A stretch of 64,000 nucleotides of DNA from Roseateles violae (GTDB lineage: Bacteria; Pseudomonadota; Gammaproteobacteria; Burkholderiales; Burkholderiaceae_C), in NCBI RefSeq assembly GCF_030410485.1, contig NZ_JAUHHC010000006.1, positions 248,001 to 312,000 on the forward strand, in the 5' to 3' direction. This document shows positions 43,813 to 53,074 of this stretch, one piece after another (position 1 is the first letter of the stretch; each line of letters begins with the position of its first letter). A program made the position numbers and the translations under genes. The notes beneath the pieces were generated by a model that saw only the letters and a program-made list of their open reading frames with translations, searched no databases and was not told where the DNA came from.

Positions 43813-44631
43813 TCAGGGCTTGCTCGCGGCGATCGCCTTGTCGATACGCGCGAGCAGCTGCGCATCGACCTGGCGGCTGCAGACGATGTAGCGGTACTCG
43901 TCGGCCGGCACGTCGGGGAAGCGGACGATCCTGAAGTCCCGCATCGACAGGCCGGCGGCCTGGACGAAGAGTTCGGCCTCGGCCTCGGTCGTGATGATCG
44001 CATCGGCCCGCTTGGCCTTGAGCATCTGCACCATGCCCGGCACCTCCAGCGCGACCCGCTGGACGCGGCTCTCGGGCATGCGAGCGATCAGCGCGTTCAT
44101 ATAGGCGCCCTGCGAGAAGTTCTGCTTCACCAGCAGGCGCAGCTGCGCCTGCTCGAAGAAGGCCTTGGCCGTGATGCCGGCCGGCACGTCGAAGTCGGCA
44201 CGCAGCAGCGCGATCAGCGGCTTGTCGCGCATCGTCGGCTGGCTGAACCAAAACTCGGCGCGCCGCTCGGGCGTCGCATACCAGCCCGGCGAGCAGGCTG
44301 GCGCCTGCTCGCTGCGCAGGCTGTTGAGGATGCGGTTGGCCGGCAGCGGGACCCACTGGACGCGCAGCTCGGCGCGGCGCAGCAGTTCCTCGGTCGACGC
44401 GGCGGTGCTGCCGATGACCCGGCCCTGCGCATCGCTGTAGTGAAACGGCGGCCGCTCGTAGAAATAGAGCTTGAGCGGGGCCTCGTCCGGGTGGCCGCCG
44501 CCGGCCGCCAGCGCGCCCTCGGGCCGGAGGGCGGCCGCCAGCAGCAGGGCCAGCGTCCAGCGACATGCCGCGGCTGCTCGCCGGCAGGTCGGCTGCTCGC
44601 AGCCCCTGTCTCGGGGTCTTGTTGTGCTCAT
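43813..44631 (-). CDS. Periplasmic amino-acid-type substrate-binding protein (SBP_bac_3), orphan
   Basis: 272 residues from the ATG at 44631, which has GAGGA upstream. A long basic N-terminus precedes the signal helix (WTLALLLAAALRPEGALA). The mature part has the SBP_bac_3 order: LKLYFYERPPFHYSDAQGRVIG, then TEELLRRAELRVQWVPLPANR, LNSLRSEQAPACSPGWYATPER and a late KRADAIITTEAEAELFV. No permease or ATPase gene is near, so it may be a solute sensor for a receptor rather than part of an ABC importer. It is convergent with the GGDEF-EAL gene (28 bp) and the last of the four-gene minus-strand group beginning with BKACE. Confidence 0.82.
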   Translation of the reverse strand: MSTTRPRDRGCEQPTCRRAAAACRWTLALLLAAALRPEGALAAGGGHPDEAPLKLYFYERPPFHYSDAQGRVIGSTAASTEELLRRAELRVQWVPLPANRILNSLRSEQAPACSPGWYATPERRAEFWFSQPTMRDKPLIALLRADFDVPAGITAKAFFEQAQLRLLVKQNFSQGAYMNALIARMPESRVQRVALEVPGMVQMLKAKRADAIITTEAEAELFVQAAGLSMRDFRIVRFPDVPADEYRYIVCSRQVDAQLLARIDKAIAASKP

Positions 44632-44735
44632 TGGTCCTCGCCTGTCCCGGGCATGGCCGGGCGCCATGCGAACGCAGCGGAATCTACTACGATTTGCGAG
44701 GCGCCATCGGAGTCCCCGCGATGCCCTCGCGCCGA

Positions 44736-45518
44736 TCAGGCGTGACGCTGCCGCGCCAGCTCGCGCAGCTCGGCGTGCAGCGTCTGCCATTGCGGGGCCT
44801 GGGCAAAGGCGGCGGTGGCGCGGTCGAGCAGGGCCGCCAGCGCCGGATCGTCGCGCTGGCAGCATAGATAGCGGTCATTGGCCAGCGGCGGGCGCGAGAC
44901 GTACAGCCACGGCGCGCCGTCCGGGTCGAGCCGGCGCAGGCGCAGCAGCGCGACCGCGCTGATGAAGGTGGCGTCGATGCGGCGGCGCTGCAGCTTGGCC
45001 AGGTTCGACTCCTCGTCGCTGACGGCCTCGTACTGGATGCGGCCGGCGGCCATCGCCTCGGCCAGCGGGCCGTAGCGGTGGCTGCGCACGGTGCCCAGGC
45101 GCTGGCCGGCCAGCGAATCGGGGCCGCGGTAGTCGACCGGCCGCTCGCGGTGCGAGACGAGGAGCTTCAGGTCGCGCAGCAGCAGGCCGCTCCAGCGGAA
45201 GCGCTGGCGCTGCGGGTCGCCGATCCAGCGCGGGTTCGACCAGGCCAGCACGCCGGTCCAGGCCTCGCCGGCCAGCAGGCGGTCCAGGCGCGGCCGCGGC
45301 AGCTGCGTCGGCACGAAGCGGTAGCGGCCGCCGGACAGCTCGGTCAGCCAATGCGCCAGCTGTGGCGTCAGGCCGCCCGGCGTCCAGGCGGCGTAGGCCG
45401 CCTCGGTCTGGTAGTTGTACAGCGGCAGCTCGCGCGAGTCGGCCGGCGCGACCCGGGCGCGCGCCGGCGCGGCGAGGCCCAGCGCCGGCAGCAGGCAGAG
45501 AACGGCACGCCTGCGCAT
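44736..45518 (-). CDS. Second orphan periplasmic substrate-binding-like protein
   Basis: 260 residues from the ATG at 45518 (MRRRAVLCLLPALGLAAPARA as signal peptide; longer open frame upstream ignored). The core follows the type-2 binding fold seen in SBP_bac_3 proteins: LPLYNYQTEAAYAAW, an ELSGGRYRFVPTQLPRPRLD segment, SLAGQRLGTVRSHRYG, ESNLAKLQRRRIDATFIS and a C-terminal helix. It is only distantly like the neighbouring binding protein at 43813, which lies 104 bp downstream. It starts 8 bp after the small hydrolase gene. No membrane partners are present, so ligand and role are unknown. Confidence 0.72.
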   Translation of the reverse strand: MRRRAVLCLLPALGLAAPARARVAPADSRELPLYNYQTEAAYAAWTPGGLTPQLAHWLTELSGGRYRFVPTQLPRPRLDRLLAGEAWTGVLAWSNPRWIGDPQRQRFRWSGLLLRDLKLLVSHRERPVDYRGPDSLAGQRLGTVRSHRYGPLAEAMAAGRIQYEAVSDEESNLAKLQRRRIDATFISAVALLRLRRLDPDGAPWLYVSRPPLANDRYLCCQRDDPALAALLDRATAAFAQAPQWQTLHAELRELARQRHA

Positions 45519-45526
45519 CGCTGCGC

Positions 45527-46096
45527 TCAGGCTGTGGCGGCGAGGCGGGCGATCAACTCGCTGGCCAGCGGCCAGTCGCCGTAGCCGGAGGCCGGGTTCA
45601 GATGGCCGACCTCGCCCAGGTCCAGCAGCTCCGAGCCCCAGTCGGCGGCCAGCGCGGCGATGCGCTCGTAAGTGCCCAGCGGGTCGTTGCGGCTGGCGGC
45701 AACCAGGCTGCGGAAGGGCAGCGGTTCGCGCGGCACCGGCAGCCAGCCACCGGCGCGCAGCGCGGCGATTTCGGGATAGCCCTCGGGCATCGGCGTCTCG
45801 AAGTCGGGCGGCGTCGCCAGCAGCGCCGCATGCACCGGGCGCCGGCTCTGCTGCGCCCAATGGGCCAGCATGATGCAGCCACCGCTGTGGGCGACGACGA
45901 CGATGGGTCCGTCAATGGCACGCGCGGCCGCCTCGATCGCGGCGACGCGCCTGGCGCAGTCCAGATCCTCGCGCCCCATCGGCGGCACCGTGACGACGCG
46001 TTCCAGCTTGGGCGCCAGCAAGGTCTGCCAATGCTGGGGCACCGCGTCGCGCAGGCCCGGCACGATCAGGACGGTCGCTCGCGTCTCCAGCGTCAT
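45527..46096 (-). CDS. RBBP9/YdeN-family serine hydrolase
   Basis: 189 residues, cytoplasmic. Family features are VLIVPGLRDAVPQHWQTLL at the start, the nucleophile elbow AHSGG (Ser71), the Asp in AASRNDPLGTYE and the His in GEVGHLNPASG near the end, giving a complete triad. RBBP9/YdeN-like hydrolases act on small esters or amides, and bacterial substrates are mostly unknown. It begins 3 bp after the BKACE gene and so is translated with it; it may release the acid that BKACE-linked steps handle. Confidence 0.88.
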   Translation of the reverse strand: MTLETRATVLIVPGLRDAVPQHWQTLLAPKLERVVTVPPMGREDLDCARRVAAIEAAARAIDGPIVVVAHSGGCIMLAHWAQQSRRPVHAALLATPPDFETPMPEGYPEIAALRAGGWLPVPREPLPFRSLVAASRNDPLGTYERIAALAADWGSELLDLGEVGHLNPASGYGDWPLASELIARLAATA

Positions 46097-46099
46097 CGA

Positions 46100-47158
46100 T
46101 CAGGCCGCCTTGTTGAGCCAGCCCTGCTGGCGGCCCTTGGCGTTCGGCGCATAGCCGATCGCGGCCAGCGTTTCCTCGACCGTGTCGTAGAACACGCCGA
46201 TCTTGCAGATCTCGCGCGCTTCCTTGGCGGTGGCGATGTCGCGGCCGAATTCCTTGGAGATGCGCACCAGCTGCTCGATCTGCTCGACCGTGGTCATCTT
46301 GGCCGTGCGCTTCTGGTTCCAGAGGTTGTCCTCGATGCCGCAGCGCACGTGCAGGCCCATGGCGATGCCCATCATATTGATCGGCAGGGTGTTGAGCATG
46401 CTGCTCTCCACCGTCAGCATGGTGCCGTCGGGGATGGCGCGCAGGAAGTTGGCCAGGCTGTAGATGGTCGGCTGATCCATGCCGCCACCGATCGCGACCC
46501 AGTTGCAGATCAGCGGGCCCTTGTAGATGCCGCGACGGATCATGCGCTCGACGGTCTCGTAGCTGTTGACGTTGTAGAACTGGAAGGCGCTCTGGATGCC
46601 GGCCTTGCTCAGGCGGCGCACATGCTCCTCGAAGAAGCTGGGCGTCGAGGGCACGACCATTTCGGTATAGGCGCGGAAGCCGTCCGGCTCGCCCAGCGAG
46701 GTGCCGGCGATGTCGCGCGCATCCATCTGCTCGATCACGTTCATCTGCGAGGTGTTGACCGTCACCGTCACCTGGTCCGGCTTCGGATCCAGATCGGCCA
46801 GCATGTGGCGGGTGTCGTCCGACAGCCATTTGGCGATCTCGCCTTCACCGACCGGCGCGAAGGAGATCGAGCCGCCGACCTGGATGATCATCTCGGGCAC
46901 GGCCTTGCGCACGCCGGCGATCAGCTCGTTGAACATCGACAGGCGCTTGCTGCCCTTGCCGTCCAGCTCGCGCACATGCAGATGCAGCACGGTGGCGCCG
47001 GCGTTGTAGCAGTCGACGGCCTTCTGGATCTGCGCCTCCATCGTCACCGGGATGTCCTCGGGGAAGTCCGAGGGAACCCACTCGGGCCCGTAGGGCGCGG
47101 CGGTGATGACCAGCTTGTCCTGGTTTTCGGGGAAGAGGGATCCGTCGAGGAAGTTCAT
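46100..47158 (-). CDS. BKACE-family beta-keto acid cleavage enzyme (DUF849)
   Basis: 352 residues from the ATG at 47158 with CAGGAG upstream. It is a TIM-barrel member of the 3-keto-5-aminohexanoate cleavage family. The zinc-binding HLH (His59, His61) is in TVLHLHVRE, with VITAAPYGPEWVPSD at strand 1, QVGGSISFAPVG, FQFYNVNSYETV and the late ESSMLNTLPIN also typical. The enzymes condense a beta-keto acid with acetyl-CoA, giving acetoacetate and a new CoA ester. The known substrates range from 3-keto-5-aminohexanoate to dehydrocarnitine. At 352 residues it belongs to the longer subgroup, whose substrates I cannot assign. It leads an operon with a hydrolase and two binding proteins. Confidence 0.9.
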   Translation of the reverse strand: MNFLDGSLFPENQDKLVITAAPYGPEWVPSDFPEDIPVTMEAQIQKAVDCYNAGATVLHLHVRELDGKGSKRLSMFNELIAGVRKAVPEMIIQVGGSISFAPVGEGEIAKWLSDDTRHMLADLDPKPDQVTVTVNTSQMNVIEQMDARDIAGTSLGEPDGFRAYTEMVVPSTPSFFEEHVRRLSKAGIQSAFQFYNVNSYETVERMIRRGIYKGPLICNWVAIGGGMDQPTIYSLANFLRAIPDGTMLTVESSMLNTLPINMMGIAMGLHVRCGIEDNLWNQKRTAKMTTVEQIEQLVRISKEFGRDIATAKEAREICKIGVFYDTVEETLAAIGYAPNAKGRQQGWLNKAA

Positions 47159-47253
47159 TGCGGGCTCCTGGGCACTGGGGGATGGCCCGGCCGGGGCGAA
47201 CGCCCCGGCGCGGACCGGTTCCCGGCAGATTAAGGAGGCTTGGGCCGGAACAC

Positions 47254-47273
47254 CCCCCCATCGCCGAGGGGGG
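47254..47273 (-). terminator. C6/G6 hairpin in the 131-bp gap after the LuxR gene
   Basis: CCCCCC-ATCGCCGA-GGGGGG makes a 6-bp GC stem 17 bases after the LuxR-type stop (minus strand). A second GC-rich inverted repeat, GCCGGGGC with GCCCCGGC, lies at 47190-47209 in front of the BKACE gene. Neither has a U-tract. The first may end the regulator transcript, and the second sits where a BKACE operator or leader could be. Confidence 0.35.
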
Positions 47274-47289
47274 AGGGCTGATTCGGGCG

Positions 47290-49989
47290 CTATTCCAGCG
47301 GCGGCAGCAGGCCCAGGATGCGGGCGCGGCCGACCACCTGCTTGCGCGTGCCGGCATCCAGCTTGGCGAACAGGTTCTTCACATGCCACTTGATCGTCTC
47401 TTCGCCGACCTGCATCGCCAGCGCCGCTTCCTTGTTGGTCAGATTGCGCGCCAGCAGGTCCAGCACCTCGCGCTCCTTGGGCGTCAGCGCCAGGCTGCTG
47501 GTCGGGCGCGGCGCCGGAGCCGGCGGCGGCGGGGCGACCAGGGCGGCCGGCGCGGCGCCGGCGGCCGGCATGCCCAGCTGGCGCACCATCTCGCCAAGAT
47601 CCGGGTGGGCGTCGGCAAACACGCGCTGCAGGCCCAGGGTCTCGGCCAGGTCCACGCTCTCGCGCAGCAGGGCCTGGGCGCCGCGCTCGCCGCAGCGTTC
47701 CAGCGCAAAGGCGCGCAGGCCCTGCGCCTCGATGCGGAAACGCCCCAGCCGCAGCGCCTGGGCGGCGGCGGCGGCGCGCTCCAGATGGGCGATCGCGCCG
47801 CGCCAGTCGCGCGCGGCGATCGCTGCCTGGCCACGCGCCAGCTCGGCCAGCATGTCCACGCCGCCATGCCACAGCGGGCCGCGCGGCAGCTCGGGCGCGG
47901 CCAGCAATTCGTCCAGCTGGGCCAGCAGCGCGCGGCAGGTCTCGCTGCGATAGCGCCGCGCATGCAGGCGCACCTGCTCGGCCAGGCTGGCGATGCGCAG
48001 GCGCGGCAGCTGGCGCAGCTGGCCGACCGCGTCCAGGCCGTTCAGCAGGTCGAGCGAGCGGTGCTCCGCGCCCTCGATCGCGGCGATGCGCGCCATCGTG
48101 CGGTAGGCCAGCATCACCGCCTCGGGCAGGCCGCTGCGCTCCAGGATGTCGAGCCGGTTGGCCAGCAGCGCCTGCGCCTCGGCGGCGCGGCCCTGTTCCC
48201 AGACGCAGGCGGCCAGCAGCGCGGCCAGCATGCAGGCAAAGGCGCTGCGCCGTCCCAGCTCCGATTCGGCCCGCCGCAGCGCCGGCTGCAGCTGCGCCTC
48301 GGCCGGCCGCGCCTGGCCTTCCCACAGATAGGACAGGCCCTGGATCAGATCGGCCCAATGCGAGATGTAGCGCATCGTTGCCGGCAGCTGCGGATGCTGC
48401 TGCAGCCGCGCCCGCGCCAGCGCCGGCTCGCCCTGCAGCAGCAGGCGGAAGGCGCTGCGGTTGGCGTGCATCTGCAGCAGCAGCGGATCGCTCAGCGGCG
48501 GCGCCTCCGACCAGGGATCGTGCAGCGCGGCAAAGCGGTCCGGGTCGTCGGCAAAGATCGCCGCCCCGCTGAGGATCAGCGCGCATTCGCAGCGCAGCGC
48601 CGGCGCGACCTCGGGCTGGGCCAGCAGCACGGCGACGATATGGCCGGCCGCCTGGTGGTTCTCGCTGATCGCCTGCGACCAGGCGGCCGCCAGCTGCAGG
48701 CGCGGGCGGCGCTGCAGCTCGGTCTCGGGCAGGCGCTGCAGCCAGCTGCGCAGCACCGACTGCTGGCCGCGCTGGGTCAGCGCCTCGTAGAGGCTGTGCT
48801 CGGCCAGATCGAGCGCTTCCTCGCGCCGGCCGGCCTCCCAGGCATGGTGGGCGGCGGCATCGAGCAGGCCCTGCTGGCGCAGCCAGCCGGCCGCGCGGCC
48901 ATGCAGCTCGGCCAGCGCGGCGGCCGGGCGCTGCTGCACGCGCTGGCGCAGGCGGTCGCGCGCCAGGGTGTGCAGGCGCAGCCAGTCGCCCTGGTCGGCA
49001 TAGCTGAGCAGCGGCGTGTCGCGCGCCAGCCGGTCCAGGCGCTTGGCCACGTCCTCGCCGTCGCCCAGCAGCCGGCACAGCTCCGGATGCAGCTGGTCGG
49101 CGATGGACAGGCTCTCCAGCAGGTGCAGATCGGCCTCGGACAGCTTGGAGAACAGCAGCTCGATCAGCTGCTGGCGCAGGCCGCTGCCGCGCGCCGGCTC
49201 GGCGCTGCCGTCCTCCAGCGACTGCAGCAGCTCGCGCGGATCGGCGCCGCCGGACAGGGCGGCCAGCAGCGACTGCAGACCCAGCGGCCAGCCCTCGCAG
49301 CATTCGTGCAGGCGCGCGGCCAGATCGGCATCGAAGCCGGCGCCGAGCCGGCTGCGGATCAGCTCCAGCGCCTCGCCCAGGCCGAAGCGCAGCTCGGCCG
49401 GCCCCAGGCGCAGCGCCTGACCATAGCTGAGCAGATCGTCCAGGCCCAGATCGCAGTCGCTGCGCGCGCCGATGACCACGCGCAGATTCGAGGGCTGGTT
49501 GCGCAGCAGATAGGCCAGCATCGCATGCGCGGCGGGCGGCATGCGGTCGACGTCGTCGATCACCAGCACGACATTCAGCGCGCTCTGCACCAGCTCGGAC
49601 AGCCAGCGGGTGACGCCCTCCAGCGGCGAGACCACCGAGCCCTCGAGCAGCTGCTGGCCGAAACCGGGCCGGCCGGTGCCGATACGCACGGCCAGCGCCA
49701 GGCTCTGCAGCAGCCGCGCCTCGTCGTCCTGCGCCTGGCCGGTCAGCCAGGCGACGACGGTGCCGCGGCCCAGCAGCTCCAGCCGCCACTGCGCCAGCAG
49801 CGAGGTCTTGCCATAGCCGGCCGGCGCCTGCACCAGCAGGGTCGGCACGTCGCCGAGCCGCTCGCCGGCGATCTGCAGCGGCTCGCGCGTCAGCAGCTGG
49901 CGCGGCACGCGCGGCGGCGTGACCTTCAGCAGCAGATCGGGGGCGGGTTGGTAGCTCAAGGCGTGTACGGCATTCGCAAGAGCGCACAT
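47290..49989 (-). CDS. MalT-like LuxR-family regulator (STAND ATPase, TPR, HTH)
   Basis: 899 residues from the ATG at 49989. Walker A APAGYGKT lies at 55-62, followed by VVLVIDDVDRMPP as Walker B, then winged-helix and superhelical TPR-like regions. A proline/alanine linker leads to a C-terminal LuxR HTH (LTPKEREVLDLLARNLTNKE, then ETIKWHVKNLFAKL). MalT-type activators bind ATP and an inducer and then polymerise on DNA. Relatives called AlkS or LuxR often control alkane, ester or fatty-acid genes, and one flanks DUF1302/DUF1329 genes in Pseudomonas putida as far as I recall. Here it sits upstream of the BKACE operon (131 bp) and divergent from the USP-hemerythrin gene (135 bp). Confidence 0.92.
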   Translation of the reverse strand: MCALANAVHALSYQPAPDLLLKVTPPRVPRQLLTREPLQIAGERLGDVPTLLVQAPAGYGKTSLLAQWRLELLGRGTVVAWLTGQAQDDEARLLQSLALAVRIGTGRPGFGQQLLEGSVVSPLEGVTRWLSELVQSALNVVLVIDDVDRMPPAAHAMLAYLLRNQPSNLRVVIGARSDCDLGLDDLLSYGQALRLGPAELRFGLGEALELIRSRLGAGFDADLAARLHECCEGWPLGLQSLLAALSGGADPRELLQSLEDGSAEPARGSGLRQQLIELLFSKLSEADLHLLESLSIADQLHPELCRLLGDGEDVAKRLDRLARDTPLLSYADQGDWLRLHTLARDRLRQRVQQRPAAALAELHGRAAGWLRQQGLLDAAAHHAWEAGRREEALDLAEHSLYEALTQRGQQSVLRSWLQRLPETELQRRPRLQLAAAWSQAISENHQAAGHIVAVLLAQPEVAPALRCECALILSGAAIFADDPDRFAALHDPWSEAPPLSDPLLLQMHANRSAFRLLLQGEPALARARLQQHPQLPATMRYISHWADLIQGLSYLWEGQARPAEAQLQPALRRAESELGRRSAFACMLAALLAACVWEQGRAAEAQALLANRLDILERSGLPEAVMLAYRTMARIAAIEGAEHRSLDLLNGLDAVGQLRQLPRLRIASLAEQVRLHARRYRSETCRALLAQLDELLAAPELPRGPLWHGGVDMLAELARGQAAIAARDWRGAIAHLERAAAAAQALRLGRFRIEAQGLRAFALERCGERGAQALLRESVDLAETLGLQRVFADAHPDLGEMVRQLGMPAAGAAPAALVAPPPPAPAPRPTSSLALTPKEREVLDLLARNLTNKEAALAMQVGEETIKWHVKNLFAKLDAGTRKQVVGRARILGLLPPLE

Positions 49990-50124
49990 CGTACCGCCCG
50001 GCGTCGCGGGTGCGTCCGCGGCGCGGCCCCCCCGGCAGGAGTGGGATCGCCGGCGCGCTGCCTGCCTAGCATCGCGGTCGTGGTGAAGAGCGCCCGGGAT
50101 GGCCGGCGCAGATGGAGATTTCGC

Positions 50125-51075
50125 ATGTATCAGCACCTTCTCGTCCCGATCGACGCCGGCGATCTGGCGATCGACCTGGTCGGCTACGCGATCGCGCTGG
50201 CGCGGCCGATGGGCGCGCGCCTGAGCATCGTGCATGTGCTGGACGAGGCGCAGGCCGAGCCGACCGCCGCCGCCCGCGCCGAGGCGCTGCTGGCCATGGC
50301 CGACGCGGCCGCCCGCGCCGCGGGCGTGCCCTGCCGTGGCGAGTGCATCGCCGGCGAGCAGGCCGATGCGCTGATCGTCGAGAGTGCGCAGCGCCTGGGC
50401 TGCGATCTGATCGTGATCGCCTCGCATGGCGGCCGCGCCCGTCCCGGCGCGGCGCTGGGCGCGGTCACCGCCGAGGTGCTGCGCCATGCCGGCGTGCCGG
50501 TGCTGGTGGCCGCCGGCGCGCGGCTGCAGGCGCGCGAGCGCGCGATCGAGGTGATCCGCGAGGAGCACCGCGGGCTGGCCGCGGTGCTGCAGGCCTGGCG
50601 CGAGCGCCTGCGCCAGGCGCTGGCCGGCGGCCTGGCGCCGTCAGCGGCGGCGATGCGCGCGGCGCTCGACTACCTGCGGGCCTTCGACGGCGATCTGCAC
50701 CATGGCAAGGAATCGGAGCAGCTGTTCCGCCTGCTGCGCCAGCGCACCTCGACCCTGAATGCCGAGCTGGACGAGCTCGACCACCGGCACCGGCGCGACC
50801 AGCAGCTGCTGCAGCAGGTCGGCCGGCAGCTGGAGCGGCTGGAGCGCCTGGGCCCGGCGCAGCGGCCGGACGGCCTGCGCGCGCTGCTGCGCGGGCTGGA
50901 ACAGTACATCGACTATGTCTGGGACCATCTGGGCCGCGAGGAGGGCGTCGTGCTGCCGCAGGCGCAGCGCCATCTGCTGGCCGAGGACTGGCGCGAGCTC
51001 GAGGCCAGCTTTGCGGCGGCCGGCGGCGATGCGGCAGCCTCGGCGCAGGCGGTGCTGGCGGGCTTGCAAGCCTAG
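50125..51075 (+). CDS. Universal stress protein fused to a hemerythrin-like domain
   Basis: 316 residues from the ATG at 50125. Residues 1-137 are a UspA fold (MYQHLLVPIDAG, LSIVHVLDEA, GCDLIVIASHGGR, VPVLVAAG). The nucleotide motif ends in G-A instead of G-S, so ATP binding is uncertain. After a short linker, residues about 140-315 form a four-helix hemerythrin/HHE domain with the expected ligands (EEHRGL, LHHGKESE, LDHRHRRD, YVWDHLGREEG). A di-iron centre would sense or bind oxygen, NO or peroxide. The single-chain link between stress protein and metal sensor is uncommon. It is convergent with the ABC gene, the stops overlapping by 4 bp. Confidence 0.9.
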   Translation: MYQHLLVPIDAGDLAIDLVGYAIALARPMGARLSIVHVLDEAQAEPTAAARAEALLAMADAAARAAGVPCRGECIAGEQADALIVESAQRLGCDLIVIASHGGRARPGAALGAVTAEVLRHAGVPVLVAAGARLQARERAIEVIREEHRGLAAVLQAWRERLRQALAGGLAPSAAAMRAALDYLRAFDGDLHHGKESEQLFRLLRQRTSTLNAELDELDHRHRRDQQLLQQVGRQLERLERLGPAQRPDGLRALLRGLEQYIDYVWDHLGREEGVVLPQAQRHLLAEDWRELEASFAAAGGDAAASAQAVLAGLQA

Positions 51076-52862
51076 CCCTCGAAGCGGTAATCGCTGGCCG
51101 CGCACAGCCGCCAGCCGCCGTCGCCCTGCAGCTCCAGCACCTGGCGATGGTGGACCAGCAGGGCCGCGCGGTGCGCGATGCTGATCAGCGTGGTCTGCTG
51201 GGCCCGCAGCAGCTCGTACAGCCGCGCCTCGTTGGCGCTGTCCAGCGCGCTGGTCGCCTCGTCGAGGATGACGATGGCCGGCCGGTGCACCAGCACGCGG
51301 GCGAAGGCCAGGCGCTGCTGCTCGCCGATCGACAGCAGCTTCTCCCAGTCCTGCTCGGCATCCAGTCCGCCGACCCGTTCCGCCAGATCGGGCAGCTGCA
51401 CATCGGCGAGGATCTGCAGCAGCCGCGCGGCGTCGGGCTCGGTGCCGGCGGCCGAGAGTCCCGGATAGAGGATCTGGCTGCGCAGGCTGCCCAGCTGCAT
51501 ATAGGGCCGCTGCGGCAGGAAGAACAGCTGCTCCAGCGGCGGATGCCGCACGCGGCCCTCGCCGAGGCGCCAGAGTCCGGCAATCGCGCGCAGCAGCGAG
51601 CTCTTGCCGCAGCCGCTGGCGCCGGTGATCAGCAGGCTGTCGCCGGGCGCCAGCTGCAGGTCCAGCGCCTTGATCAGCACGCGCTCGTGCTGCGGCGTGT
51701 ACAGGCTCAGCTGCTCCAGCGCGATCTGCTCGCCCTCCTGTCGCTCGATCAGGCGCGGCGCGCCCGACTTGACGTCCTGCTTGTGCTGCAGCAGCTGCGA
51801 CAGCGTGTGCAGGCGCCCGATGCCGGCAACGAAGCGGCTCAGGCTCTCGAAGTTGTCGACGATCAGCGAGACGGCCGTCAGCACCGCGGCAAAGGCGCCG
51901 CCGGCCTGCACCGCCAGGCCGACCTCCAGCTCGCCCGACAGCACCCGGCCGGCCAGGATCACGCTGGGCACGACCAGGGTCAGCTGGCTGAAGCCGCGCT
52001 GGAACAGGTTCAGCGCGCGCTGCTTCTTGATCAGCGCCGCATAGTTCTGGTAGACCGCGTCGAAGCGGCGCTCGATCTGCGCGCGCTCCTGCTGCTCGCC
52101 GCGGTAGAAGGCGATCGCCTCGGCGTTCTCGCGCAAGCGCATCAGGCCGAAGCGGAAGTCGGCCTCGCGGCGCAGCTGCCAGAAATTCAGCTTGATCAAC
52201 GGCACGCCGAACACCCACAGCGCGACGACGGTGCCCAGCACGGTGTAGACGGCCAGGATGCCGACCAGCAGCGGCGAGATCGCCCACAGCACCGCGCCGA
52301 AGGCCAGCAGCTGCATCAGCGAGCCGAGGAAGATCAAGAGGAAATGGGTGGAGCGGCCGGTGAAGGTGTTGATGTCCTCGCTGATGCGCTGGTCGGGGTT
52401 GTCGATCTCGCCGCTGTTGCCGAGCTCGTAATAGCGGCGGTCGGCCAGATAACCGTCCAGGAAGCGCCCGGTCAGCCAGCGCCGCCAATGGTTGGAGAAG
52501 GCGTCGCGCATGTAGTAGTAGAAGGCGTAGATCGGCACCGCGAAGGCGAGGATCGCCAGGCACAGGCGTACCGAATGCCAGAAGCGATCGGCGTCGCGGG
52601 CGGCCAGCGCCGAGGTCAGCTCGCCGGTCTGGTGGTTCAGCATCACGGCGAACTGCGTCTCGGCCAGCATCAGCACGACCAGCAGGGCCAGCAGCCCCCA
52701 GGCGGCGCGACGCTGGCTGCCCAGCCAGTAGGGCTTGGCGACCTGGAAGAACTGCCGCCAGGCCTCCATCGACAGGGGCGGTGGGCGGTTGCGCGACCGG
52801 GGCTTGGGCTTGGGGCGCGGCGGTGGCGGGGCGGTGGTGCTGGAGGAAGTGGAGGCGGGCAT
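51072..52862 (-). CDS. YddA/SbmA-like ABC transporter (fused membrane and ATPase domains)
   Basis: 596 residues. A proline-rich cytoplasmic N-tail of about 30 residues precedes an ABC_membrane_2 domain with six helices (LLALLVVLMLAETQFAVMLN, SEDINTFTGRSTHFLLIF, the RFAAVYQNYAAL-like region and YRGEQQE). The nucleotide-binding domain has Walker A GASGCGKSS, signature LSIGEQQRL, Walker B IVILDEATSALD and the H-loop IAHR. The family includes E. coli YddA, SbmA-like peptide uptake proteins and very-long-chain acyl carriers of the ABCD type. It should work as a homodimer in the inner membrane; direction and substrate are not evident. It stands alone between a convergent and a divergent neighbour. 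Confidence 0.92.
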   Translation of the reverse strand: MPASTSSSTTAPPPPRPKPKPRSRNRPPPLSMEAWRQFFQVAKPYWLGSQRRAAWGLLALLVVLMLAETQFAVMLNHQTGELTSALAARDADRFWHSVRLCLAILAFAVPIYAFYYYMRDAFSNHWRRWLTGRFLDGYLADRRYYELGNSGEIDNPDQRISEDINTFTGRSTHFLLIFLGSLMQLLAFGAVLWAISPLLVGILAVYTVLGTVVALWVFGVPLIKLNFWQLRREADFRFGLMRLRENAEAIAFYRGEQQERAQIERRFDAVYQNYAALIKKQRALNLFQRGFSQLTLVVPSVILAGRVLSGELEVGLAVQAGGAFAAVLTAVSLIVDNFESLSRFVAGIGRLHTLSQLLQHKQDVKSGAPRLIERQEGEQIALEQLSLYTPQHERVLIKALDLQLAPGDSLLITGASGCGKSSLLRAIAGLWRLGEGRVRHPPLEQLFFLPQRPYMQLGSLRSQILYPGLSAAGTEPDAARLLQILADVQLPDLAERVGGLDAEQDWEKLLSIGEQQRLAFARVLVHRPAIVILDEATSALDSANEARLYELLRAQQTTLISIAHRAALLVHHRQVLELQGDGGWRLCAASDYRFEG

Positions 52863-53074
52863 CGAGGGGTCTTCTTGGGGTCCTGCAGCAAGGTAGCGCG
52901 ACGGCGCCGACCGCGCTGTCGGACGGGGCCCAGCCCGCGCGTCCGACAGCGGGCCGGCGCGCCGGAGCCCGGCCGCATCGGCCCGGGCTGCAGTTCGTCG
53001 GATCGCGCTCGCCGCGCCGCGGCGGCCGGGGCTAAGCTGCGGCCATCGATGACTGAAGATCCGGGAGCAAGACC

